A DNA stretch of 64,000 nt from Hetaerina americana (Eukaryota; Arthropoda; Insecta; Odonata; Calopterygidae): contig JAKTNV010000006.1 in NCBI GenBank assembly GCA_022747635.1, forward strand, positions 62,945,090 through 63,009,089. Direction: 5' to 3'. Position 1 is the stretch's first letter, and each line of letters opens with the position of its first letter. Made by a program: the position numbers and the translations under genes. Under the pieces are notes generated by a model. The model was not told the origin of the DNA, ran no database searches, and worked only from the letters and a program-made list of their open reading frames with translations. Shown here piece by piece: positions 23,395-35,500 of this stretch.

Positions 23395-23530
23395 ATTTAT
23401 TTTTCATCTCCGTGAACACCTCGCAGTCAAAATAACACCGCTCAATAAATATCCCCTCCCTTGTCTTCGAACCCGGGACCTCAACTTATCATGACAGATG
23501 ACACATGCCACCGAATCACTCCTATCCCCA
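23395..23530 (-). repeat. tRNA-like SINE head, minus strand
   Basis: On the minus strand GAGGTCCCGGGTTCGAAGAC (about 23467-23486) supplies a good B box (GGTTCGAAxxC). About 35 bases upstream GTGATTCGGTGGCATG resembles an A box. This spacing is that of a pol III promoter. No cloverleaf with a complete acceptor stem was found, so it is treated as a tRNA-derived SINE fragment and not a tRNA gene. Confidence 0.5.
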
Positions 23531-23539
23531 TAAAAAATC

Positions 23540-24320
23540 AAGCAGACGCGGTGTCGGTGGAGGGGTTGTGGAGGGGGGAAAACAAGTTATGAGAGGGGAG
23601 AAAGGGAGAGACAGTGGGGGAAGAAGATAAAAGGAATTTTCTGCTGCGATGGGGGAGAAACTGGAAGGAGACAGGTGATGAGAACTCTCAATACCGTTGC
23701 AGGTAAAGCGCCGAAATTTCAAGAGAAATCTAAAAGAAAGGCTAAAGGAAAGAGAGGAAAGACCGGGGCATCATGGGTCGTAGATACATGAGGGAAGCTA
23801 AAGAGAAGGTGGAGGGATTGAGTAGACATTGCAGAGAGGTTACGGAACATTTTAGAGAGAGGGAAGAGTTGGGATATAACTCAGGGAAGGGATAGGATAA
23901 AAGGAGAGAGGTGGAGGGAATAATGAACGGAAATAGGCAAAGACCTATGAAGACACGGAGAGTGGAATGGGGATATCTGCGGGATTACGGTGGTTATGGA
24001 ATATGGCGTGAAAGACATACATGTAGCGATACCTATTCAAGGAGGAAAAGGTGGTTATGCTGCTGGAAAGATCCATGGAGAGAAGTAGAAGTCGAAAATG
24101 TGACAAGGGAACTGACAGATTCGTATACGGCGACGCGAGGGACTGAGAGAGGGGCTTGAGAAGGATAGGTGATGATGAGAGGAAATTCCACGTGAGGAAG
24201 TGGCAGGTGAGCTCGGAAAAGGATTACCTACTGCGGAAAGAGTGTCAGAGCTCGGAGAGGGGACAAATAGGCCCCCTATGCGGAGATGGATATTTACTCG
24301 CTTGACGATCAACGACATTG
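23540..24320. other. Purine-rich island
   Basis: GGAGAG-rich plus strand with two short frames of mixed composition (23911-24159 plus, 24055-24318 minus). No domain was recognised. It is comparable with the island at 6780-7700. Confidence 0.45.
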
Positions 24321-27300
24321 GACTGACTTTTCAACGTTTTTTTCGTACGCCTCTCCTTCATTAGGATTTTTTTTCACCCTAGGCTAAAAATTAAATAAAT
24401 ATTTTCTTTTAATTAGTTTTCCTTTTGTGCAAATATGACTCGTTTTATATTTCCATCAGAATTTATTATACCCAACAGTTACCACGGCGAAAAAAAATAA
24501 TTAAAAAAATCGACATTAATCAAATTTATATTTCAGATGCGTTAAAATAAGTGTATGTATTATTCAGTATAGGAGGTCTGTTCAAAAAGTTCCTTAACTT
24601 TATCATAGCCCGCCTCCAAGTGCCTTTTCTTTAACATTTTACCTGAATCATCACATTGACTTCAATTCGTAGGCCATCCAATCTGAACTTGGCTCATCCA
24701 ACCAGGTCTCACCTATGTTTTGTACATTGATATTCTTTCATTATCAAGTTGCTTAAGCTTAAATGGAAGATGATACGAGAAGAAAATGAATCTTATTAGA
24801 AACCTCCACACGATTCAGATCGCATTACTAAGGATGGAGAATGGAGGAAGTGAATAGAAAACGACAGTCAGGAAAGCAGGAGCAGGTGATCCGTCATCAA
24901 ACATAATTTAAACTCATGTATCGTGGAAACCTTGAGAGAGGCATGGGAAGCGCTGTAAGATTAGTTATGAATTTTGACTGGCTGAGTAACCCAGATATAT
25001 TTGAGGAAGATAAAGCATCAGTTTCCCAGTCGACCCATGAATTGAAGCCCGTTTAAGCACAAAATACGCACCAGAAGCAAGGTATTCATGAGATAATGAT
25101 AAATCAAAGGAGAAAGACAAAAGTATTGTGAAGACATTCGAATGTCAAATAATCAAAAAAGGAGGGATTAAGTTGAAGCAGACGAAAAAAATCATGCATC
25201 CTGGTAGCACTTTAAATAAAAAGGTTGTATTCTTAAGACTATCATGAGAGTAATAATTAATTCAAATGCACGCTAAAGAAATGATTCTGCTGAAGGGTAT
25301 TAGAACTTGAGTAATGAAGATGCAGAGAAAAGGGTCTGTAAAGAAAATATTTAAATTAGCTCATTAAGTTTTGGCTGGCTTAAATGAATGTCAATCTTGG
25401 TATATGCGAGGAAAAAGAACGCATGAATAGATTTTCTTTTCAACTTTTCATGAATCCCTACCTTATGAAGGTGCTTAGAACTTTGGTTGCCATCTCAATA
25501 CTGCGAATAAAATCCCCAGATTGACGTTTTGGCACTAAATTTAATCTAGCATTGTATCCTTAAGCGTACCGAATAATATATTAAGTTTACTCATTTAGAC
25601 CATAGAGTGCATTCATCATCTCCAAAAGTTTAAGCGGCTATTTTTGTAATTTTATGGATGAAGAATCGTTGCAATGTGTACCTACTAGGCATAATATCTG
25701 TCTCGTTAACAGTTTTCTTATCACATAAAAGGCTTATGACAATGTATCGAGTTTTTCCTTGGTGTTGTTATGCCTGATCTCCGTTACACGAATATTAAGT
25801 CAGTAAAAACCGAGAGAAGATTTAACATGATTCAAATAAAATGGGTACAAAAAATATATGCTAAATAATCACAAGATAAATGGAACCGTAAGCGAAACCA
25901 AGAAAGGAGTGTAATCTCCTGTTTCAATGCAAGCAGACAATAAATATTAATTTCCCATGAAACAGAATAATTTTATCCTAACATATCTAAATGAAATATT
26001 ATTAACATTACTTATATGGAACAAAAAAATTATAATTTACATTTCCATTAATGCTGAATAGAAAAATTAATATCTACCTTTTTGTGCTTTAACAATATCA
26101 CTTCGAAATATTAATAAAAAATCCTAGTGAGTTGTCATATTCTGCGTGCTCCATCTCGTCGAGAATTGAGAACTCAATGGAAAATTTTAAAATTTGATGT
26201 TTTGTTTAAAAAATAAGCTCAGATTTTATTATTACCAGTTCAACCTTAATTTTTTCACCTAAAAATGGGCTTAAAAGCGAAAACCATATATGACCCATTG
26301 AAAATCAAATTAAATATTTTGTATCAATTTTCATAAAAGAAAAAGTGCTCAATGATTGAAGTTCGTCACCATACTCGTGTCTCTTTGTTACCGTAGCTTA
26401 AAGAAGTAGTTCATGAATAAGTAGTAGAAGTAAAGGGAACTACAGACTCCCACGCTACCGAGAGCATAAGGAATGGCTGTAATGAATCATAAAATAGAAA
26501 CGGTACGTTAGTGCCAGTTAACAGAACTGTCACTGGCAACATAAGTCACAATTAGGAATGAAATATAATTATGCACCACCCTACGGTAGCCTTTAAGGTC
26601 TATCATCAATGCATTGCACGTTATAAGTCAGTATCCAGATTCCTGAGAAAAAAAAGAGATCAAATGGAGTAAGTAATTAGGATGGAGATAGGCACGTTCG
26701 TTTTCGCTATAATCACCAGTTTATTTATTAAGTTTTTGTATTTTGAGTGACTTTCTGGAACGCACTTTTAATTGAGAGAGGGAATATTTATTACCGCTAT
26801 TAACCGCCTGTACTTCCAGACTGGTAGCGTGTTAGCTGAGGACGCGTACGGGGATGCACTCTAAACCATGACCATAGTCCACCATTAATTTCTCCCTCGC
26901 TCTTTCCCGATGGGGCACAAACCTATTTCAAGAACCGAAGTGGTAAGGAAATTTATTGTCCTAAATTGAGTGAAGGCAATGATTAAAATTTTGGAGGAAA
27001 TAAATTTACCTTCTGTGACGAAAATATACATGCAAGATATGTAATCTCAAAGTTAAAGATAATTAGAGTTAGAAATAGCCCAGAAACTGAGTACACTTGA
27101 GGTTTTGATCAAATTTTGAACTTATACCAAGTCAAACATGAATTTAAAAATGTGCGAAAGCTCAATTAAGCACTGACTATAAAATGAATTAGAACGGTTG
27201 CCATTTCTGTATCTGAATTTTGTTAATGGACAAGTTTAAATCACTATATGTACAGGGTAAATGTGATGTATTAACTTTAAAAGGAAAATGTGAAGCGCTA

Positions 27301-28048
27301 TTATTATGAATTGAAAATTATGCTCAAATTGTTTAGGAATAAAATGTTCACTTGACGTAAAATAACAAAGAAATAAAATTTATGCAAAGTATATTGCCAT
27401 CAAATTTGTAATTTCAGGTGCTTTCTGGAGTAACATACAATAATTAAAATCCAAAGATATTATCCGTCTCACAAAATGGTGATTAATGGGCATTTTAACG
27501 CCCATTTCCTTTCCGCGAATTCCCAATTTAATGTGGAAATTTAACAAAAATTCATTCACTTTTTCATCCGGTCGCTAGCCATCATCTAGCGTAATGCGAA
27601 AAAAAGGGCTGACATGAAATTTATCAGTAGAATGTGTTGGGTACTTTGTAAAAGGTCAAGGCACAAACAATTTCTTGCACAGTAAACATTTGGCATTTTG
27701 AAAATTATTCTAAGGAATAGTGGTTGGATTAAAAAAATAAAAACCGAGCGAAAACAGGGCTAAAATTTAATATCACTCATATAAAATTTCAACTCACCCA
27801 CGCTAAAAGGAAATATGTTTACAAATGAGCGCGCTCCGCCGCGAATAAAATTTGATCGCACTCATAGTTGCACGCTTAAATGATCAAATATTGTCTCAAA
27901 ACTATCACAAGTTGAGGCTATTATCGTGGAGAGCCCTATTGGCGTTCAAATAAGACTTCCAAGTTAACCCAATTGGACACTGTCCCCCAAAAGAGTAAGT
28001 GAACAGTAATCGGTAATACATATTTCCCTACAAATCAAAATTCATATA
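24320..28048. other. Long AT-rich stretch with no supported gene
   Basis: About 3.7 kb without a credible open frame. The only possible element signal is GGAGGTCTGTTCAAAAAGTTCC at about 24571-24592, which resembles the outer end of a mariner TIR; no matching right end was found. A weakly tRNA-like patch at 26815-26870 was rejected. Confidence 0.45.
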
Positions 28049-28209
28049 CGAGGGTCATCCGGAAAGTAGTACCCGTTCGTGCCGCATGAAGTGCTGACGA
28101 CGCGAGTAGCCGCTGGACGAGGTCAGATAGCTTCAGTGGCTTGTCTGCCTTCTCTGAGCCAAGTTGCGTGACGCTAGCATTGCCTGTGTTGTTTCTGTGA
28201 TTGTTTACA

Positions 28210-28608
28210 ATGTTTAAAAAAATTGAGAACGCCGCCAGTTGTGAAGTGAGGGCAGTGATTAAATTCCTCAATGCAAGAAACGTTCGCCCATGTGATATTC
28301 ATCGCCAATTAAAGGAGGTGTATGGAGACAATGTAATGGACGAGTCGTCTGTTCGGCGGTGGTGTCGCAACTTCAACATGGGGAGGGGGAACACACACGA
28401 CGATGAGCGTTCGGGGAGACCGTCTGTCATTACAGACCAACTGGTGAGCTCAGTTGACGAATTCGTGAGGAACGATCGGCGCGTCACAATTGATGACATC
28501 TGTGAGCATTTTCCCAATGTTTCTCGAACAATTGTTCATGAAATTGTTAAACACCATCTGCATTATTCAAAAATTTGTGCAAGATGGGTCCCTCGCGTAT
28601 CTCAATGA
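28210..28608 (+). pseudogene. Truncated mariner transposase: DNA-binding half only, 132 aa
   Basis: The start chosen is the ATG at 28210 (MFKKIENAASCEVRAVIKFL). The longer frame from 28201 begins with TTG. Residues about 1-110 hold the two helix-turn-helix units that recognise the TIR, with SVRRWCRNFNMGRGNTHDDE and RSGRPS at the linker. The WVP motif survives as ARWVPR, after which the frame ends with VSQ-stop at 28608. No catalytic aspartate remains, so it cannot transpose anything. No stop or frameshift interrupts the binding domain. A protein made from it could in principle bind the TIRs and compete with active transposase, but neither expression nor this role is shown. It is most simply a deletion derivative. 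Confidence 0.85.
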
Positions 28609-28702
28609 GCTGGCGGCGAAGGACTATGCAGCAGGAATACAGAAACTTGTCACACGTTATGACAAATGCCTTAATTTGCTTGGAGATTATGTTGAGAAGT
28701 AG
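28604..28702 (+). pseudogene. Mariner transposase C-terminal remnant
   Basis: In a different frame from the DNA-binding half, codons here read NELAAKDYAAGIQKLVTRYD and then KCLNLLGDYVEK-stop. This is the typical mariner C-terminus (GIQKLxxRYDKCLNxxGDYVEK). The deletion junction therefore lies at about 28590-28605, and the deletion also shifted the frame. Confidence 0.85.
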
Positions 28703-28805
28703 TTTAAAGTATCCTCTTTCAAATAAAATTTTTTATGTTTGTTAATATTTACTTTTGTGTCTTTATTTCACGAACGGGTACTACTTTCCGGATGACCCTC
28801 GTAAT

Positions 28806-29268
28806 TTGACACTTCTGCCGATAGAGCTAATTTCATAATGCTGATCTGTAACTTTTCGCGTATTATGAGTGCTTCGTATTTACAAGGTTCAGTGTTAAGT
28901 ATTAGCAGGTTTTCAATTCTTGTTGAATATTGTACAATCAGAAAAGTAATACTACCCCCAGTTTTTTCTTCAGAATGCTGTTATCTTACTCCTTTAGTTA
29001 TCATAAATTATTTCATATCTACCGTATTAAGAGTTCAGGGAACGGTTTCAACTGAAAAGGTATCCTTCATTCAATTATTTGAAGTTTAGCTTACGTAGGG
29101 AAAGTAAGATTAGATAAAAATATTCAAAAAAATTTGCATATTTTTGTATATGATTTTTATTTCAAATAAAAGTTACTAGCAATTAGCTATTTGGCTATTC
29201 ATAATCACTAAAAATATTTTACCTACCATTACGTAACCAACTCTTTGGAGAAAGAATAAAATCAGGTA
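28806..29268. other. AT-rich DNA with no recognised feature
   Basis: Nothing supported. The frame 28838-29089 (plus) has no domain. Confidence 0.4.
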
Positions 29269-29269
29269 T

Positions 29270-30051
29270 TTTAAGGATGATCAAGCTTTAGCTCGCGAGT
29301 CAGCCGTGGGTTTCCAAATATCACTGAGTGCATTGCAAATGTCCATTCGATGTGTATTGAATTAGAATAAATTTAAAAACACAAGTTTTTGTAGTTTAAA
29401 GGAATTATGAAGGATAAATCAAATAGTAGATCATAAACTAGAGCAGGTGAAGCAGCTTACCTTACTTGGAAGTGTTCTGGACCAAAGCGGCCAAAGTAGC
29501 AGGGACATAAGTGGAAGATTTTCATTAGGTACAGGAAATATTCAAAAGGAGGGAATTGATGACGGTGACGCAGAGCAAGGAGATTAAGAAACGGCTGGTT
29601 AGGTTATGCACGGCGCGGAAAAATGGCCGTTGAAGCAGGATGATAAGGGTTGTAGTATTTTGAAATGCGGGTGCGGAGAAGGATGGGAAATGCAAAATAA
29701 TATATTAACAAAATAAGCAATAAAGTGCGAGATATGATGGCAAAAGAGAGGGGGAATATGTTGGGAGATATTTAAATAAGGATGGAAAGATGGATGTTGA
29801 ACATTTTGATGACCGAAGAGATGTTGAAGACTGTGATAGTGGGGAGAAAGAAGAGGAAGCGAAGAAGGGAAAGGAATACGATATGCGTGTTGGATGGAGG
29901 AATGAAGTACAACTAATTGAAGAGGGAATTATTGTTCGCCCGATACCAGGGTGTCTTTTGTTTGGAGAGGCAAGTAAATGTATTATTGTACAATTTTGTA
30001 CAAATTTGTTTGCTTTGACTCTGTCCACCAAAAACCAACCTTAACCGGTAG
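29270..30051 (+). mobile_element. 5'-truncated LINE copy, plus strand, from RT active site to 3' end
   Basis: It starts at the RT catalytic block (DDQALARESAVGFQI from about 29276). It continues with LEQVKQLTYLGSVLDQSGQS (about 29435-29500), the YLGS block conserved after the RT in LINEs, then IKKRL and the C-terminal region. The last coding piece is open at 29790-30044 (DVEDCDSGEKEEEAKKGKEY). The 3' end is CCAACCTTAACCGGTAG at 30035-30051, the reverse complement of the left edge of the minus copies at 10881 and 63847. Stops and frameshifts make it inactive. It ends without an A tail. Confidence 0.75.
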
Positions 30052-30680
30052 AACGCCGAAAAATCCTGCTCTTTGGGAAAACGACTCATGGCAATCATTA
30101 AAATCATTAGGATATGATAAAGAGTATGTTAAATTCCCCAAAAAAATAGTACCCAAGAAATGAAAATAAATTTATCAACTCTATGGTTAAGGTAAGAACC
30201 CATACGAAGGGGAACCTGTTCACCCTCTTACGGATTGCTGTGTTGGTTAACATGCAAAGAATGAATAAGGATTATTCTAATTATTCATTATTTTATTCAT
30301 TATATTTCTTCCGTAGTTTACCATTTAAGGTAGATTTGACCGAGAAAATAATTATCCAGGTATTTTAGATTTGAAATGTAGAAAAGGAAAGAGACTGACA
30401 ATGTAATTCAGCATATTTTATTATTTAGAACGCTATCCGGAGACTAAAACCTTATATTAGTGTGAGAGCATATGCTTTCTGATTACCCCTGGTTATATGT
30501 TGTCAGAATTAACGATAGGATCATGCCAGACAAAGTTAGCCAGCATAGTGTCTGTTCCTTAGCTGCAAAGGCGCCTGGCCCTGGTGGAGTAGTTATGTGA
30601 GTGATAATGTCATGTTAAAAAACGTATTAGGAAGTCAACAGGACACTAACTCAATTAATTATCTAATTTAACAATGAGGC
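30052..30680. other. AT-rich spacer with a possible LINE 3' tag
   Basis: Mostly featureless. TTACCATTTAAGGTAGATTT at about 30318-30337 resembles the minus-strand LINE 3' end (10881), without recognisable LINE sequence beyond it. It is either a very short 5'-truncated copy or chance. Confidence 0.35.
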
Positions 30681-30870
30681 CGCTGGACCGTGTGTCATGC
30701 CCGGCAGAAGGAAAGGCAAGGCCTCCACGGTCGTTCCACGAAATCCTTGCAATGCGGTATCTTTGATCACAGGCAGCTTAGTGGAGACTAAACCAGTTGA
30801 AATCGGGATTTGGAATCTACCGTTTTTATAATTTATCAGAGAAGAATTTGCACGGAAGATGTCGCCTCAT
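30680..30870 (+). mobile_element. LINE 5' fragment (leader to endonuclease start)
   Basis: GGCAGAAGGAAAGGCAAGGC, then CCACGGTCGTTCCACG, then AAATCCTTGCAATGCG matches 8840-8900 of the plus LINE copy in order and spacing. It is followed by EIGIWNL (about 30809-30829), the equivalent of the xxTWNVRT start of the APE endonuclease. Only this front part remains. Together with 29270-30051 it could be two pieces of unrelated insertions; a 5' piece lying downstream of a 3' piece cannot come from one simple copy. Confidence 0.5.
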
Positions 30871-32464
30871 TAGTGTCAGTTGCTATCACAAAAAAGAGAA
30901 AAGAAACAATACTGGAATTGATTAAGGTGCATTATAGTTTTGGATGTCAGACAGTTTGTTAAGGAGAGAAATATTCGAAAAATATACTGCTTTACCGTTA
31001 TCCAGCCTGCATTTGTCCTAAACCTACCTATAGCAAAGGAGTCGAATAAAAATTATCATTAAAACATAGTTATATTAGTAGTAGTCTACTCTATGAGGCA
31101 GGGTTTGGATCGACACAGACTTATCATCGCCTAACTTCTTAGTCTCGTCCAAGATGACACACACTGACATCCCACTCTATCATAAGCTGTTATTCAACTT
31201 TACGTACTTTTATTTCTACCCCCCTAATTTCATTTAATGCGCCTATTTTTTTCTTAGGAGCAATGGCGAATTTATTCTTACTTTTACGCCAGTATATATA
31301 GGCCAGTGTATTATAAGCAGACATTAAAGACCCGAATATTTTTAAAACCAATGAAATAGGCGAGCCTTTTTCCACTTCATCAGAAAAGTCCAAGTTTATT
31401 GTTCTTCGTCATATTTTAGCCACACAATTTAGTTTTAAGAGCCTGTATACTCTGAGGTCGAGGTTACGTCAGAGCTTTTCAGGAAGTTGGAAAATCAGAA
31501 GTGTTATAAATCACAGTTGTTACATTTGGAGAATATAACTCGGACATATAACAGATGGTACCAAGAGAAACCAAACTATTTCAGTGGAAAAATGGGATTA
31601 TTTCACTTCTCATTCAGGAATTTCATTTATGCATTTCATGTTATCACTTCATTTGGAAAACTGCCTTCTAATTTGAATTTGCCACCGGATAAATCATTCG
31701 GGATATTGAACTTCTCACTCAATTTTAAATGCAACTGCTATGGGACTATTGAGACTGAGGCTATTTCAAAGGGCTCCAATCTCATGAATTTAAGTCCCCT
31801 AATACAGGAAAATTACATAAAAACTGCATAATTACCATTGGGATTTGAGCAAATGCACAAATTTACGGCATAATTTAAATTATTATAAAAATAAAAAAAA
31901 CATTGTTACGTACCAGAGGCTATGAACAGTTGCCGGTATGGCCAGGTCAGCATAAAATTAAGAACCGGAAAATTGAAGTTGTGCAAAGAGCCACGTTTCC
32001 CCTAAAACTATTCGCTTTAATTATTTCATGAAAAAACGGAATCATACGACAAGAGTCAAATTATGGAAAAATAATTCATATGGTGCTTATTCTCCGTGGG
32101 AAAGAGAATATTTACCCCGATACAGTGGAAAATTGACTTTTTTCAATTTGAAATAATTTTTTAAATAAGAAAATCACGGAAACCGTGTCTCTTCTCACTG
32201 TGCTTAAAATATCCTGTATCTACAAACCACGTATATGCAAAAATATGAGGCTACTTGCATGGCATCTTCAGCTGTTTAATTGGTTTCATATTATCGTAAA
32301 AAAATTCGGAAAAGCGTAGAAAAATGCAGACGTTTCGGAAAACAAGTAACTTTGTAAATGGATGAATTTTCAAAGCTATACCAAACGAAAAATCCAATTT
32401 CATTTTATCGTCCATGCAATAAAGAGATGAAATGACTAAACCTGGCTAACCCTCGTATTCTCAC

Positions 32465-32503
32465 GATAGAATATTCCTGGGAATTTTCCAGGGATATTCT
32501 ATC
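32465..32503. repeat. Hairpin, 16 bp arms
   Basis: GATAGAATATTCCTGG (32465-32480) pairs with CCAGGGATATTCTATC (32488-32503) with one mismatch and a 7 bp loop. No associated gene. Confidence 0.6.
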
Positions 32504-35500
32504 CCCTGATTGGTCGCAGTGTCCACAGGAACGAGCAGTGCTACCTAAATATGTCTGATGAGACGTTAGAATTTATATTTAAATGGTGCATATTCAATTA
32601 AAATTCATTTATTAACAAGCTAGTACCAGCATTGCTTTAACTTTCAGCCTCACTTCACCAACACTTGCTACTATTATTCCCACGCGAAAAATGACTTATT
32701 ATAGTATTTTTACTAACAACTTATTACCCTTCTCTAAAGGGCTTATCGTGTCTCTTTTATTTCAATTGGGTTAAATATCATTCTTTCGACTTTCCCGTGG
32801 TGCGTATTAAACTAAAATGTTCCTAACCTATACTTAATTAGGGTCGCACATTGTACATAGAAATTCTGTTTCTACTTCTCCGTTAGCCACTCCATGCGTA
32901 TTTTTCCTTTACGATAAACCTCTTCGGCAAAGGCCCGGTTATCGGATATCGACTCATGATGAGCAGTTATAGGTAAGTAGGAGTAATAGGGCCCTTGCCG
33001 TTCCCTTTGTACGGGGATACAATTTTAAGAGAAGCGAGAGGAAAGCATAGAGGCTTGCAAAGGAAGCAGAACCCGTATGTTTTTATGTCAGACAGCTAGA
33101 AAAAGGATTCAAATCAATGCCCACAGTAATAAAAAAGTGCTGCAAGCATGAGATAAAAATGAATGATTAGGGAACAAGGGTAATGAGATGCTAAAGCAAC
33201 TGCAAGGAAGTTATGCATCAAAGGTGGAAGTCATAAACTGGAGTATCAAGGACACTTCTTTTATTTAATATCTTTGAGACTTAGATGGGCAAAATATTGA
33301 GGGCATCTAAAGAAAAATAACGTCAGGTAAATAAGTTTATATAGTAGAGGAAGTTTACCTGTATGTCGAGGACGCAAATTATGGTGCAAATGAAAAATAG
33401 TGATTTCTTTTTTATGAACCATACTTTGAAATGTCCCTGAAATTTCATTGTTGAGGAAAGAGAATATGAGTGTACAATTACAAGAAACGTAAGACTTTCC
33501 GTGGTGATGCTAGTGGAAGAAAAAGCAGTCTTACCCAGTAAATATGGGCGCAGTATTGAGTTCAAATGCATTGAATATATATAGAAAAAAATAACTCCAG
33601 TACTTTAAGGTATACATATCGTCATTCTTATCCAATAAAATTTGCGATTAGAATGAGTTTAAGCAACCAAAAAATGTAATCTTCAAATCCTTTTGGAGCT
33701 CTAGGATCAAGGCAGCGGAAAGGGAACAATTGATATTGAAAAAAAAGAACCTTTTGATTGGAAAAAACATATTTTACTTCCGACAGTTTTGCAATAATTT
33801 CTTAACTGTAGAAGGTTATTTACCCTTCCAGGAAAGCAGAAAAATTGTTTTGATGGTATATATCCCGAAACTAATTAAGGACGTTATGGCATTAATAATT
33901 ATGAAAATTAGTTTTTATTTATAATAATAATTTTATGGAAAATTGTATCTCTTGTAGGCCACTATCGTTTTCTAATTTTCAAATATTGATATTAAAATTA
34001 TAAAAATACATGTAAAGGTTATAAAGATCGCAAGAGCATTATTTTCGATTAATGATGGAAAACAATGTGTTTTAGCCATTTGAGTACAAATTTTATTTTA
34101 GTATTAAATTGTATACTCAATCCCTTAAATTGTTACCTTCTGCGTGGAGTTTAACTAAATTTTGCTTTTTTTAATAGCAAAAAAGAAAATTTCATCCCAA
34201 CATACAACATTTGGGAAAATTTGTGTAGAAGGCTGCTAAAAAAATATTAAATCCCTTAACTATTCATTCACATTTGAAAAACCAACGAAAGATTCGTTTT
34301 ATCATTAATGTGAAAACAATATCCCTTGAAAAATCAACAAATGTTCTCTGATTATGTGAACTTTATCTTGAATAAGCAAATTAAATGAAAGGGTTTACTT
34401 ATAAAAGTAGTAATTGCAGTATTGTAATCGGAATTCTCCGTCTTTACGCTGTTTCAATACGTACAGACATGTATAGAGGACAGCCTACAGCCAAAGTTAA
34501 TATACTACAACTAACGAGGTTAATGAATGCGTCAGCTATTCATTACTTTTGCTCTTTACTGTATTTAAGTTTGAATTTCGTTTCTATCCCGATTCCCTAT
34601 CTTCGAAAATGTAGAATAACTGGTGATTTACTATAGATTATAACTCCTCTGGTGAAATGACAAAGGGGCAAAACTCTTAAAAACGGTGATTCAATGGCAT
34701 ATACTTCAATAAGGTAACAATCTACCATTTTTCTTCCCTCGTAATTTTAGTTACAAAATAGGACCGTTAATCATTCCTTAATTCGACACATTTATAAGAT
34801 TGGGGCGCTTCTCTTCCTTTCACATGGAAAACTTTCACTAAAGGCTATTTTTATCCAAAAAAGGGACACTTTTCCATGAAAATAAACAAGCTTTCTAGAA
34901 ACTTATACAATTTAGACACTCTCTCGACTGATGAAACAGGACTGAAAGCTCAAAGTTAATTTTCTCTAAAACGAGAAAGCAGTTAATTTGTTTTTCTTTT
35001 GGCCGAAAAATTCAATTTCACTAAATAAATGTCAACAGATATTTAGAGGTCACGTGTATATCAATTTTGAAACCAGTTTTAAACATTAAACTTTCATTTA
35101 CATGAATCATTATCAATTAATGCATATAATTCTATAGTAATCCAATAAGGATTAGTACTATAATTTATCAAATCGAAGGCTAAAGGGAATTTGAAAAATC
35201 TTACACCATGCATAAATTAATATAATATTAAATAAACAATCGAACTGTATGGCTGATTATGTTGATGAATTATGGTATCGGTCATAAGCCAATGAACAAT
35301 CAATCAGCCGAGAAGAACGGATACGATCTTATTCAGAGATCTTATTTTTGTCCCACTATCCCAATACCATTTTATGTCATGTTAAGACGCGGTCACATTC
35401 CAACTCTGTAGGTGAAAAATAACGAAAAGATGAAGAAAAATCTTTTGAAGAAAAAATTCCATCGGGATTTTTTTGTGTGTTTCTCAATAGTATTTCAATT

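Larger units (their letters stand above)
28049..28801 (+). mobile_element. Internally deleted mariner with perfect 33 bp TIRs
   Basis: This 753 bp element is flanked by TA on each side (28047-28048 and 28802-28803). The terminal 33 bp, starting CGAGGGTCATCCGGAAAGTA, are exactly inverted at 28769-28801. Full-length mariners are about 1.3 kb. Here the catalytic two thirds of the transposase gene is deleted, leaving the DNA-binding half joined to the last 32 codons in a different frame. Perfect TIRs suggest recent mobilisation by an enzyme from a full-length relative. The TIRs differ from those of the mariner at 3025-4354, so it is a separate lineage. Confidence 0.93.

Noticed and set aside
26815..26870. 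tRNA-like patch CTGGTAGCGTGTTAGCTGAG.
   Set aside because: An A-box-like string is present, but there is no B box at the right distance and no acceptor stem.
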